Of a stretch of DNA of 20,524 nucleotides, positions 7,901-14,276 are shown in pieces (position 1 is the first letter of the stretch; each line of letters opens with the position of its first letter). The notes below the pieces were generated by a model. The model did no database searches, was not told the DNA's origin, and saw only the letters and a program-made list of their open reading frames with translations. Location of the stretch: positions 1-20,524 of the forward strand of contig CAZRJL010000013.1 in NCBI GenBank assembly GCA_964600645.1, written 5' to 3'. The position numbers and the translations under genes are program-made. The stretch comes from UBA12151 sp964600645 (GTDB taxonomy: Bacteria > Patescibacteriota > Minisyncoccia > Moranbacterales > UBA9337).

Positions 7901-8172
7901 TCAAAAACGCCATTATCTATCTGGAATATCTGGAACCGCTCCGCCGAAAAGGCTTACCGCTCAAGGACGCGCTAGTCGAAACCGGACGCATCCGCCTTTT
8001 GCCAATTATCCTCACTTCGCTCACTGCCATCCTTGGCTCGCTCACAATCGTTGCCGATCCGGTCTGGGAAGGCTTAGCTTGGGCGATCGTCTTCGGACTC
8101 ACCGCCTCGACCCTGCTCACCTTATTGGTTTTCCCTGTTCTCTACTACCTTTTCGAAAAGCAAAAATCCTAA
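4939..8172 (+). CDS. RND-family efflux transporter (AcrB/HAE-like)
   Basis: The 1077 residues match a full RND pump with two repeats of six membrane helices and two large extracytoplasmic porter loops. The proton-relay residues of the drug-type (HAE) group are visible: D418-D419 in LGLLVDDAIVVVEN (TM4) and K989 in SGLAVKNAIIYLEY (TM10). Heavy-metal pumps of the CusA group usually carry only one Asp there, so sequence type points to HAE-like export although the CsoR partner suggests a metal or reactive small-molecule signal. N-terminal MPKQYNPEI and the FPNATSREV porter start are typical. An 8-G run (6480-6487) lies in the linker after TM6. No outer-membrane factor gene is in the window. Substrate is unknown. 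Confidence 0.92.
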   Translation: MNNKKNALGISGKITRLFLNNRELSILSILIITAWGIISFVLMPKQYNPEIVAPAFVVSTDFPNATSREVFELVTRKMEDVLKEIPEVDEISSQSFSGGKSVVVVKFYVGADLEKAKTTLNQKLRDNIQLKPSGASEPVVQTMDPEDVPIISIGLFSDEFSEQALRKAAIGISDNLKQVPGTSKIEIKGGRVNNLNISLDAGKLAALGISPFEIVQTIQSSNGNYGVHTLKNDNYNSILTVDGNISDAEELKNIIIRSQNSSVIRLSDVATVDYGPGEITDYIRLRKKDDTDSARPVVYIAISKLKGVNATTVTNTVIAKLDEIKNSSLPKEIKTEILHNEGATASEEITKLSIELAKSIAIVGAVLLLILGLRSALIVSLVIPLILFAVFSIGNLFGETINRITLFALILSLGLLVDDAIVVVENINRYFRMKLGLSKTETVVRAVDEVGSALFMSTLTMILAFVPMAFVTGMMGPYIGPIPFFVPVALAASLLFAVTLNPFFAHLLHKENVQGGETNFINHAIKKIETVYAKTIRALLDQSKTRNIFLASTALAIILSLSLPLAKIVKFRMLPKADKEQFYLYLDLPDGTNIEKTNQLSAELEKNILAREDIESVESFVGQSQIVDFNGLFKGSSQRAQQNQATLKINLTHPEERDATSEEIASGVRDVSREFSGAHPDANIKIVEDPPGPPVLATLFLKVQGEDTEKITAIARDIKKTVAGIDGVVDLDTSIPEQNSNKSYRVNIEKSQQLGITPNTVNQVLFLGLRGLPVSTYHHRDNTLNRANDQEQIIIRLDGKDRKFTENLNRLTIQSADGTPIPLPELLIKTEIEKDGMIYTDERRKTVSISAEMEDRSVVYAVFDIFPKLLDYELPDTKETKTSWTPLGVAYTDTETGEQYSIMIDGEWKLTLEVFRDLGIVMALVMFLIYFVVAAQTESLVIPLLIMGSIPLSLIGVLPGFAILGFVKGTYFNATSMIGVIALSGLAVKNAIIYLEYLEPLRRKGLPLKDALVETGRIRLLPIILTSLTAILGSLTIVADPVWEGLAWAIVFGLTASTLLTLLVFPVLYYLFEKQKS

Positions 8173-8178
8173 TGTCAC

Positions 8179-8214
8179 AAAAAACAGACAATTCTTTTGC
8201 TATATCTGTTTTTT
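8179..8214 (+). terminator. Terminator after the RND operon
   Basis: Perfect 10-bp arms AAAAAACAGA (8179-8188) and TCTGTTTTTT (8205-8214) with a 16-nt loop; the 3' arm ends in T6. It lies 7 bp after the pump stop codon and before the prfA promoter. Confidence 0.75.
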
Positions 8215-8234
8215 GATTTTCACTATATATGAAA

Positions 8235-8263
8235 TTGACTTAGTGGTATAATACAAGTATACT
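8235..8263 (+). promoter_or_regulatory. Promoter of prfA
   Basis: TTGACT (8235-8240), 17 bp, TATACT (8258-8263). An overlapping second option is an extended -10, TGGTATAAT (TATAAT at 8247-8252) with a poor -35. Either gives a leader of about 30-45 nt before prfA. Confidence 0.75.
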
Positions 8264-8300
8264 TAACAATCAGAATAGACAAGTAAAAAAAATTATTTCT

Positions 8301-9362
8301 ATGAAGCAAAAAATACAAGACATTAAAAATGAATACGCTAAAATCCAAAAAGAACTCAGCTCTCCTGAGATTATTTCCAATATGAAAAAAATGGCAGAGC
8401 TTGGCAAACAGCAAGCAGAAATGACCGAAATAATCGGAATAATTTTCGAATTGGAGAAAATAGAAAAAGAAATGCGGGAAAATGCCCAAATCGTGAACAC
8501 GGAAACGGATCCGGAAATGAAGCAGCTGGCAATAGATGAAAACATTAAACTTTCTCCGAAAAAAGATGAGCTGGACAAAAAATTAGAACAAATGCTACTT
8601 CCCAAAGATCCCAATGACAACAAGGACGTTATCGTGGAAATTCGCGCCGGCGCCGGCGGAGATGAATCTGCACTTTTTGCCGGAGATCTCTTTCGTATGT
8701 ACTCTCGCTTTGCGGAAAATAAGGGATGGAAGATTTCCCTTTTGAGCTCCAATCAAACCGGAATTGGCGGCTTCAAGGAAGTTATCTTTGAAATAATCGG
8801 AGCGAATGTATTTGGAAAAATGAAATATGAGTCCGGAGTGCACCGTGTACAAAGAACTCCGGAAACGGAAAAAATGGGAAGAATCCACACCTCCACCGCC
8901 ACCGTCGCCGTCCTTCCTCAAGTCGAAGAAGTAGAATTCAAAATTGATGAAAAAGATTTACGCATTGATACTTTTTGTTCTTCCGGTCCCGGCGGTCAAT
9001 CAGTCAATACAACCAAATCAGCCATTCGCATTACTCACCTTCCCACTGGACTAATTGTTTCTTGTCAAGATGAAAAATCCCAACACAAGAATAAGGATAA
9101 GGCGATGAAAGTTTTGCGTTCTCGTTTAGTTCAAATTGAACAAGAAAAAAGAGCCAAGGAGCTGGGAGATGCCAGAAAAAGCCAGATCGGAACCGGCGAC
9201 CGCAGTGAAAAAATTCGCACCTACAATTTTCCACAAGACCGCGTCACTGACCATCGCATCAAACAAAATTGGAGCAATTTGCCGGCAATTTTAGACGGAG
9301 AAATAGAAAAAATTATTAACGCACTAATGGAAGAAGATATAAAATTAAAAATGCAACAATAA
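8301..9362 (+). CDS. prfA: Peptide chain release factor 1
   Basis: Class I release factor reading UAA/UAG. The 353 residues match the family length. The recognition loop reads RVQRTPETEKMGRIHTS with PET at 187-189, the P-x-T tripeptide of RF1 (PAT in E. coli); RF2 would have SPF. The catalytic GGQ is at 231-233 in SSGPGGQSVNTTKSAIRITHLPTG and is followed by the conserved CQDEKSQHKNK segment. The N-terminal helical domain is intact. ATG 8301 has no Shine-Dalgarno. It has its own promoter and terminator and no prmC methyltransferase beside it, unlike many bacteria. Confidence 0.96.
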   Translation: MKQKIQDIKNEYAKIQKELSSPEIISNMKKMAELGKQQAEMTEIIGIIFELEKIEKEMRENAQIVNTETDPEMKQLAIDENIKLSPKKDELDKKLEQMLLPKDPNDNKDVIVEIRAGAGGDESALFAGDLFRMYSRFAENKGWKISLLSSNQTGIGGFKEVIFEIIGANVFGKMKYESGVHRVQRTPETEKMGRIHTSTATVAVLPQVEEVEFKIDEKDLRIDTFCSSGPGGQSVNTTKSAIRITHLPTGLIVSCQDEKSQHKNKDKAMKVLRSRLVQIEQEKRAKELGDARKSQIGTGDRSEKIRTYNFPQDRVTDHRIKQNWSNLPAILDGEIEKIINALMEEDIKLKMQQ

Positions 9363-9367
9363 CGGAT

Positions 9368-9389
9368 AAAAAATACTTATCTATTTTTT
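9368..9389. terminator. Bidirectional terminator between prfA and hypD
   Basis: AAAAAATA (9368-9375) and TATTTTTT (9382-9389) form an 8-bp stem with a 6-nt loop, flanked by A and T runs on both strands. It begins 6 bp after the prfA stop; the hypD stop codon (9377-9379) lies in its loop, so both convergent genes share it. Confidence 0.65.
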
Positions 9390-10417
9390 TGATGAAAAAA
9401 ATTGTTGCATGCGCCCTCCAATGAAACCATACACGGTCCGACTGGGTTTTCCGGAGTGCATTTTTTGCCGAACATTGGACATTTTTTTGGCAAAATCAAC
9501 CCGCGCACCACTTCAGAACACCGACATCCTACCGGCTCTTTGGAAAGTGAAAAATCAATTTTGTCCAAAATATTTTTGTATTTCACTTTCGCGTCAAACT
9601 GCGAAAAAAATTTTTTTATTTCTAACCCCGAACCAAGAATTTCCCCAAAACCCCGCCAATTACCATCTCTAATTTCAAAAACCTCAAAAATCAAATTACG
9701 CGCCTTTTTATTTCCTTCTTTTTTCACCACTCTTTGATATTGATTTTCTACCTCTTTTCTTCTCTCTTTTATTTGCGCCAACAGCATTAAAATTCCTTCT
9801 AAAATATCTCGCGCTTCAAATCCAGTTATCACCTGAGAGACTCCAAGGGTTTCGTATGGATCGCTTCCGATTATAGCACTCACATGTCCGGGACTAATAA
9901 ATCCGTCAATATTCACTTCGCCTAAATCCAAAAGCGCTTGCATTGCCGGAAGAAAAATTTTATGAGAAGAATAAGCCGTCATACCCTTTTTAATCGCCCA
10001 AGCCGTCATCGGCGCCGTCGTGTCAAATCCCATTCCAAAAAAAACCAAGTTTGGATATTTTTCTTGCAAAACCAATGCTTCAGAAACATCATACACTCCG
10101 AAAACTTGCGCGCCTTTTTCGCGCGCGTCATCCAAGCTGCCAAACCTCCCCGAAACGCGGAGAACATCGCCATATGTCGCCACCGGAATTCCCGCTAGCG
10201 CCAAACTCACGATTGCGTCAATATCTTTTTGCGCACTAACACAAACCGGACATCCCGGTCCGGTAATTAGATGAATATTTTTAGGCAAAATTTGGCGGAT
10301 TCCGTTTCGACTGATCGCTTGCGTATGCGTACCGCAAACTTCCATCAAATTCACTACCCGCCCGATCTCCCCAGCCAGTTTATTAATCCTACTAATCAGT
10401 TTCTGTTGTATTCTCAT
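9377..10417 (-). CDS. hypD: Hydrogenase maturation protein HypD
   Basis: HypD holds a [4Fe-4S] cluster and, with HypC, assembles the Fe(CN)2CO unit of [NiFe]-hydrogenases. I start at ATG 10417 (346 residues); an upstream in-frame TTG at 10477 would extend far into hypC. In this numbering the family motifs are MEVCGTHT with C28, GPGCPVC with C56 and C59, a GFDTTAP segment, ISPGHVSAIIG, the VENQYQRVV segment, and the C-terminal cluster-binding cysteines in GCRCSEV, KKCPMFGKKC and EGAC. All key cysteines are present, so it looks functional. The start overlaps the end of hypC by 26 bp, implying translational coupling. No hypE, hypF, hypA, hypB or hydrogenase subunit is in the window. Confidence 0.93.
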   Translation of the reverse strand: MRIQQKLISRINKLAGEIGRVVNLMEVCGTHTQAISRNGIRQILPKNIHLITGPGCPVCVSAQKDIDAIVSLALAGIPVATYGDVLRVSGRFGSLDDAREKGAQVFGVYDVSEALVLQEKYPNLVFFGMGFDTTAPMTAWAIKKGMTAYSSHKIFLPAMQALLDLGEVNIDGFISPGHVSAIIGSDPYETLGVSQVITGFEARDILEGILMLLAQIKERRKEVENQYQRVVKKEGNKKARNLIFEVFEIRDGNWRGFGEILGSGLEIKKFFSQFDAKVKYKNILDKIDFSLSKEPVGCRCSEVVRGLILPKKCPMFGKKCTPENPVGPCMVSLEGACNNFFHQKNR

Positions 10418-10616
10418 CTGATTTAAATATTTTTTGACCTTCTTTTCCTGTTTTTTTATCCATAACTTCAATCGCAAAGCCGGCGTGGACGATTACGTAA
10501 TCACCTTTTTTGGCATTCACCAAAGAAACATTCACTTCTTTTTCAATGCCGTCGAAATTAACGACCGCCAAGTCGTTTTTTATTGATCTGATTTTTCCAG
10601 GATAAGCCAAACACAT
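10392..10616 (-). CDS. hypC: Hydrogenase maturation chaperone HypC/HybG family
   Basis: This 74-residue protein starts with the diagnostic MCLAYPGKI; C2 is the residue that binds the Fe(CN)2CO group and the HypD partner. The OB-fold core follows, with GDYVIVHAGFAIE containing the second conserved residue, His. The last ~15 residues (rich in Asp/Glu/Thr) are a variable tail. It ends in TAG within the beginning of hypD. It lies 103 bp downstream of fba, behind a repeat-rich intergenic stretch that holds a possible promoter, so hypCD may be expressed separately from the glycolytic genes. Confidence 0.92.
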   Translation of the reverse strand: MCLAYPGKIRSIKNDLAVVNFDGIEKEVNVSLVNAKKGDYVIVHAGFAIEVMDKKTGKEGQKIFKSDENTTETD

Positions 10617-10626
10617 AGATGCATTA

Positions 10627-10711
10627 AACGTTTTAAATGTTATAGTCGTTACAAACGAGTTTCTTATAAAAAAATCTACTACGATTATAACGTTTTAAGC
10701 GATTATAACAA
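10627..10711 (-). promoter_or_regulatory. Repeat-rich hypC upstream region with candidate promoter
   Basis: On the - strand, TTGTTA (10711-10706), 16 bp, TATAAT (10689-10684) is a moderate sigma70 promoter. The same stretch holds a 10-bp direct repeat CGATTATAAC (10682-10691 and 10700-10709, + strand), its one-mismatch inverse GTTATAGTCG (10639-10648), and two copies of AACGTTTTAA (10627-10636, 10689-10698). The repeats overlap the -10 and could be regulator sites; no regulator is identified. Confidence 0.45.
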
Positions 10712-10719
10712 ATAGAACA

Positions 10720-11592
10720 TCATATCTTTCCATCGCTTCCGAAATATTTCATTTTGGTTTTCACTACCTCCTTAATTGCTTCACGCGCGTTACCCAAAAG
10801 CCGGCGCATATCAAAAGACCCGCCGCCTTCATCTTTGAGCGCTACCATAATATTATTGATAAACGCCATTCTAGTGGCAGTATCCACATTAAAACAACAA
10901 ATTCCTCTCTTAATTACCTCTTGCACTCTCCCGTTTTCCCAATCAGACGCCCCGTGCAAAATCAAAGGAACACTCACCACTTTATTAATCATTTCCAAGC
11001 GAGCATAATCCGGCTCTTTGCGTTCCTTGGCAAATCCATGGGCGTTTCCAATTGCTACCGCCAAAGCGGAGATCCCGGTTTCTTTGACAAATTCTTCTGC
11101 CTGTCCGGGATCTGTCATATATTTTTCCCATTCGTCATCATTCATATTAACTTCTCCAAGGTACGGAACGCTTCCCAATTCCGCTTGCACGCTCACTTTT
11201 CCGGCAGAATTTTCTTGGCATAATTTCACCACCTTTTTTGTCATTGCCAAATTATCTTCATATTCTCTTCTTGATCCGTCATACATTACCGAATCAAATC
11301 CGATTTCCACCGCGCGCTGAACCACCTCAAAACTCTTTCCATGATCCAAATGAATTCCCACCGGCACTTCTGGATAATAAAATTCTGCTGTATTTTTAAT
11401 AATATAAAAAATATTTCTTCCGCCGGCATAATCCATTGTTTTTTCTGTCACTTGAAGTATTACCGGGGAGCGCACCTCTGACGCCGCTTGTAAAATCGCC
11501 TGTACCGTTTCCAAATTCACAACGTTAAAAGCTCCGACGGCATATTTTCCTTCCTTGGCTTTTTTCAAAATTTCATCAACTCCAACAATCAT
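10720..11592 (-). CDS. fba: Class II fructose-bisphosphate aldolase
   Basis: Cleaves/forms fructose-1,6-bisphosphate from DHAP and glyceraldehyde-3-phosphate with a divalent metal. The 290-residue barrel shows HLDHG (81-85, catalytic D83 and zinc ligand H84), SVMYDGS (101-107), AELGSVP (137-143), the H185 ligand in GNAHGFAK and H213 in LILHGAS, and NVDTATRMAF near the C-terminus. The usual HGGSGxPDE reads HGASDWENG here, a mild departure in the phosphate-binding region. Start ATG 11592; stop TGA. It follows tpiA by 33 bp in the same direction, pairing consecutive glycolytic steps in one likely operon. Whether it uses exclusively FBP or a related ketose bisphosphate cannot be told. Confidence 0.93.
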   Translation of the reverse strand: MIVGVDEILKKAKEGKYAVGAFNVVNLETVQAILQAASEVRSPVILQVTEKTMDYAGGRNIFYIIKNTAEFYYPEVPVGIHLDHGKSFEVVQRAVEIGFDSVMYDGSRREYEDNLAMTKKVVKLCQENSAGKVSVQAELGSVPYLGEVNMNDDEWEKYMTDPGQAEEFVKETGISALAVAIGNAHGFAKERKEPDYARLEMINKVVSVPLILHGASDWENGRVQEVIKRGICCFNVDTATRMAFINNIMVALKDEGGGSFDMRRLLGNAREAIKEVVKTKMKYFGSDGKI

Positions 11593-11625
11593 ATGTTTAT
11601 TTTATAAGTATAAGCATTATAAACA

Positions 11626-12393
11626 TCAAAAACAATACCTTTTAGATATTTCAAAAAGATTTTCTGGCGATAGACTTTCACGCCCAACCAGCGCACCACC
11701 CATCCCGGAATTAACACAAACCTCTTTCATATTACCAGAAGAAACCGATCCACCGTATATAACCCTTATCTCTTCGGCAATTTTTAGCCCATATTTCATA
11801 ACTAAAAATTTCTTAATAAGTAATCTGGCGCTCATTATTTCATTTGCTGTCGGAAAATGATCCGGGCGATTGGAGCTAATTGCCCAAACAGGCTCATAAC
11901 AAATAACTACACTTTTAATTTCGGATTTGTTAACTTCTTCTAGACATTTTTCTAACTGCTCTATAACTATTTTTTGCATTCCTTCGCCGCTATTTTCTCC
12001 CACACAAAGAATTGGTTTCAATCCGCTCTTTATGGCTGTAATTATTTTCTTGCCAACCATTTCATCTGTTTCTTTTAAATATTTCCTTCTTTCGCTATGT
12101 CCGAGAATAACATATTCGGCACCTAAAATTTTTACCATCACTGGAGAAACTTCTCCGGTAAACGAACCTCTTTCTTGCCAAAAAACATTTTGCACGCCCA
12201 ATCCGATTTTTGTTTTTTTCAGGTTTTTCGCAAAAAATTCCAAATGCACGAAAGGAACACATAGCACTATCTCTATGTCATCTCCGAGTTTCGCTTTTTT
12301 AATTTCATTCTTGATTGCCCTCAAATAATCATCCCTTTCTGAAAGAGTTACAAGATTCATTTTTAAATTTCCAACTATCAATTTATTATTCAT
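11626..12393 (-). CDS. tpiA: Triosephosphate isomerase
   Basis: Interconverts DHAP and glyceraldehyde-3-phosphate. The 255-residue TIM barrel has N9 and K11 in VGNLKMN, H99 in LGHSERR, catalytic E167 in YEPVWAI and the YGGSV phosphate loop (213-217). Two otherwise highly conserved phosphate-gripping elements differ: loop 6, normally AIGTGK after the W, reads AISSNRPDHFPTAN, and the loop-8 VGGAS reads VGRES. The catalytic residues are intact, so activity is expected. Start ATG 12393 is 13 bp after the stop of a mini-ORF that repeats the tpiA start. Stop is TGA. fba follows after 33 bp. Confidence 0.94.
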   Translation of the reverse strand: MNNKLIVGNLKMNLVTLSERDDYLRAIKNEIKKAKLGDDIEIVLCVPFVHLEFFAKNLKKTKIGLGVQNVFWQERGSFTGEVSPVMVKILGAEYVILGHSERRKYLKETDEMVGKKIITAIKSGLKPILCVGENSGEGMQKIVIEQLEKCLEEVNKSEIKSVVICYEPVWAISSNRPDHFPTANEIMSARLLIKKFLVMKYGLKIAEEIRVIYGGSVSSGNMKEVCVNSGMGGALVGRESLSPENLFEISKRYCF

Positions 12394-12406
12394 AAGCTTA
12401 CGGTTA

Positions 12407-12478
12407 TTAATATTTCAGCCAAAGACTGACCACCCGAGAGGATGGCATTTTTAAATTTTCAACTATTATTTTATTCAT
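12407..12478 (-). pseudogene. 23-codon leader ORF derived from a duplicated tpiA start
   Basis: On the - strand ATG at 12478-12476 opens MNKIIVENLKM..., ending TAA at 12409-12407. Its first 11 codons match the first 12 codons of tpiA (MNNKLIVGNLKM) at 30 of 33 aligned bases with one codon deleted. After the shared part the sequence diverges and contains two possible hairpins (CCATCC/GGGTGG around 12432-12447, and TCAG/CTGA). Either a relic of a tandem duplication or a translated leader coupled to tpiA. No promoter was assigned here. Confidence 0.55.
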
Positions 12479-12484
12479 TTATTA

Positions 12485-13135
12485 TTAATCTATTGATACA
12501 GAATTGGAAAGCTTTGAGTGAGAATTTTTGATATTGATATGCCTTCGTACAAACCAAATCAAACCAAACAAAATCAATGCCCCGATCACCGCGTCAAATT
12601 TGTGAAAATATACTCCGAGCGTATCCCAATTATCTCCCAATTGCTTTCCGATATATGCCAGAATATAGCAAAAAGGTAATGATCCGGCGAAAGTATAGGC
12701 GACAAATTTTGGAAAATTCATTCTGGCAATTCCCGCCGGAAGTGAAATAAATGTTCGCACCACAGGAAGCATCCGGGAAATAAAAACAGCTGCATTTCCA
12801 TATTTTGCAAAAAAATTGTCGGCAATATTTAAATCATGCTCAGTGACCAAAATATACTTTCCGTATTTTTCCGCCACCGGACGACCGCCATAGTATCCCA
12901 CCCAATATGCCACCGCGCTACCCAGAACGCATCCAATCGCTCCGGCAAGAGAAACTCCCCACAAGGAAAACTGCCCGGCTGAAACCAAATATCCCGAAAA
13001 TGGCATAATTATCTCAGAAGGAAGTGGCACGCACGCTGATTCAATTGCCATCATTAATGCCACGCCGGAATATCCCATCAAATCAATTCCCCAAATTATA
13101 AACTGCGCCAAAAAAGAAATTATATCTGAAATCAT
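12485..13135 (-). CDS. DedA-family (SNARE-associated) membrane protein
   Basis: The 216 residues hold about five to six hydrophobic stretches and the DedA signatures: IESACVPLPSE with E32 and E41 in the first re-entrant region, GSAVAYWVGYYGG (72-84), FFAKYGNAAVFISRMLPVVRTF with R121 and R127, and the SLPAGIARM segment (131-139). DedA proteins act in the cytoplasmic membrane and some members flip undecaprenyl phosphate or phosphatidylethanolamine; which lipid this copy handles is not evident. It lies between galT and tpiA, 34 bp after galT. Start ATG 13135; the stop is 6 bp before the tpiA-like mini-ORF. Confidence 0.9.
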   Translation of the reverse strand: MISDIISFLAQFIIWGIDLMGYSGVALMMAIESACVPLPSEIIMPFSGYLVSAGQFSLWGVSLAGAIGCVLGSAVAYWVGYYGGRPVAEKYGKYILVTEHDLNIADNFFAKYGNAAVFISRMLPVVRTFISLPAGIARMNFPKFVAYTFAGSLPFCYILAYIGKQLGDNWDTLGVYFHKFDAVIGALILFGLIWFVRRHINIKNSHSKLSNSVSID

Positions 13136-13169
13136 ATTTTCTAAGATATACTATATTAAAAACCCTTAA

Positions 13170-14228
13170 TTACAGTTGCTTTCGCAAATACTCTGCTGCT
13201 TTTTCCGGTTCTATTGTTGAAATTTCAATTCCGGTTTCCAATTCAAACCCCGCCCAACTGGATGTGTGCGGCAATATTTCAATATGCCACCTGTAATATG
13301 GATAATCTTTCCCGTCGCAAGGAGCTGTATGGATATAAAAATTATACGCCGGATCATTCAACGCTTTATATATGCTAAACATCGCCTTTTTGAAAACTTC
13401 CGCCAATTTGAGCTTATCTTCATTGTTGGTTCTCTCAAAATACGGCTGTTGATATTTCGGCATCACCCAAACCTCAAAAGCCACCCGAGAAGAAAAAGGA
13501 CAAAATGCAATAAACCGATCGTTTTCGAAAACAACCCTCTTTTTATCTTGACTCTCATATTCCTCCATCACTTCATACACAAAACTATTATTAGCTTTGA
13601 AATAATTCTTTGCTCCTTCCAACTCCAATTTCACATACGGAGAAATAACCGGAATCGCCATCAGCTGTGAATGAGGATGAGCAATTGACGCGCCAGCCTC
13701 CTTTCCGTGATTATGAAAAATACTGATATAATTCACATCTCTATTTTTCATTAAAGACAAATATCGATCCTGATAGGCATCAAAAACTTCCGCGATTTCC
13801 ACTTCATCAAGAAGTGCCATATGTCTTTTGTGATCTCGTGTCACCAACACTTCGTGATATCCGAATCCGCTCACCGCAAAATACGGTCCTTCCGACAACA
13901 ATCCCATTTCACCGTCAGAAGAAAAAGCCGGAAATTTGTTCGGAAAAACTCGTAGCGTCCAATCTCCGTCATCTTGGCGGTAAATCAATACATCTTCTTC
14001 TTGATTAGTCTTTTCCGGCTCGCAAAAAAGACAACTGCTCGGATTGTCATTGGAAGGTTGCCGAACATTTTTGGAAAAATCTTCCGGACGCTTGGCGCGT
14101 CCCGTTGCAATTACCACCCAATCTCCGGTCACCAAATCCTGGCGAAGTTCAGAAACGTTATTGGTATTATTGTTTTTTTCTTGATTTATTTTTGTTTCTC
14201 CACCCAAGGTGGATATTTTTATCTCCAT
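13170..14228 (-). CDS. galT: Galactose-1-phosphate uridylyltransferase family protein
   Basis: Transfers UMP between UDP-glucose and galactose-1-phosphate (Leloir pathway), or a related nucleotidyl transfer. I start at ATG 14228 (352 residues) rather than the TTG 12 bp upstream. Visible features are LRQDLVTGDWVVIATGRAKRP near the N-terminus, a CxxC zinc pair (C66, C69 in CLFCEPE), NKFPA, ISIFHNHGKEAGASIAHPHSQ with nucleophile H186 in the HPH motif, and RWHIEILPH near the C-terminus. All are GalT/HIT superfamily hallmarks. ADP-glucose phosphorylase-like activity is a known alternative in this family. It follows a glycosyltransferase gene and precedes dedA. Confidence 0.88.
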   Translation of the reverse strand: MEIKISTLGGETKINQEKNNNTNNVSELRQDLVTGDWVVIATGRAKRPEDFSKNVRQPSNDNPSSCLFCEPEKTNQEEDVLIYRQDDGDWTLRVFPNKFPAFSSDGEMGLLSEGPYFAVSGFGYHEVLVTRDHKRHMALLDEVEIAEVFDAYQDRYLSLMKNRDVNYISIFHNHGKEAGASIAHPHSQLMAIPVISPYVKLELEGAKNYFKANNSFVYEVMEEYESQDKKRVVFENDRFIAFCPFSSRVAFEVWVMPKYQQPYFERTNNEDKLKLAEVFKKAMFSIYKALNDPAYNFYIHTAPCDGKDYPYYRWHIEILPHTSSWAGFELETGIEISTIEPEKAAEYLRKQL

Positions 14229-14238
14229 TTTTCTTTTC

Positions 14239-14276
14239 AAAAAATATACTTAAGTACCTGAAAGTAGTTATTTTTT
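14239..14276 (-). terminator. Hairpin between the glycosyltransferase and galT
   Basis: AAAAAATA (14239-14246) and TATTTTTT (14269-14276) pair, with an inner ACTT/AAGT extension (14248-14251, 14262-14265). The glycosyltransferase stop codon lies at its edge. It is AT-only in the outer stem, followed on the - strand by only a short T run; a leaky terminator or attenuator is the likeliest reading. Confidence 0.4.

Noticed and set aside
4939..8172. CusA-type heavy-metal RND pump
   Set aside because: Two adjacent Asp (418-419) in TM4 and the AcrB-like TM10 Lys fit the HAE group; the CsoR neighbour alone is not enough to call a copper/silver pump.
8235..8252. TTGACT paired with TATAAT at 8247 as one promoter
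   Set aside because: Only 6 bp lie between them; TTGACT fits TATACT at 8258 with 17 bp, and TATAAT could only act as a separate extended -10.
8301..9362. Release factor 2 instead of release factor 1
   Set aside because: The recognition tripeptide is PET (P-x-T), not SPF, and there is no programmed frameshift site.
10418..10477. N-terminal extension of hypD from TTG 10477
   Set aside because: It would overlap hypC by 86 bp and adds no conserved residues; ATG 10417 fits family length and the hypC overlap.
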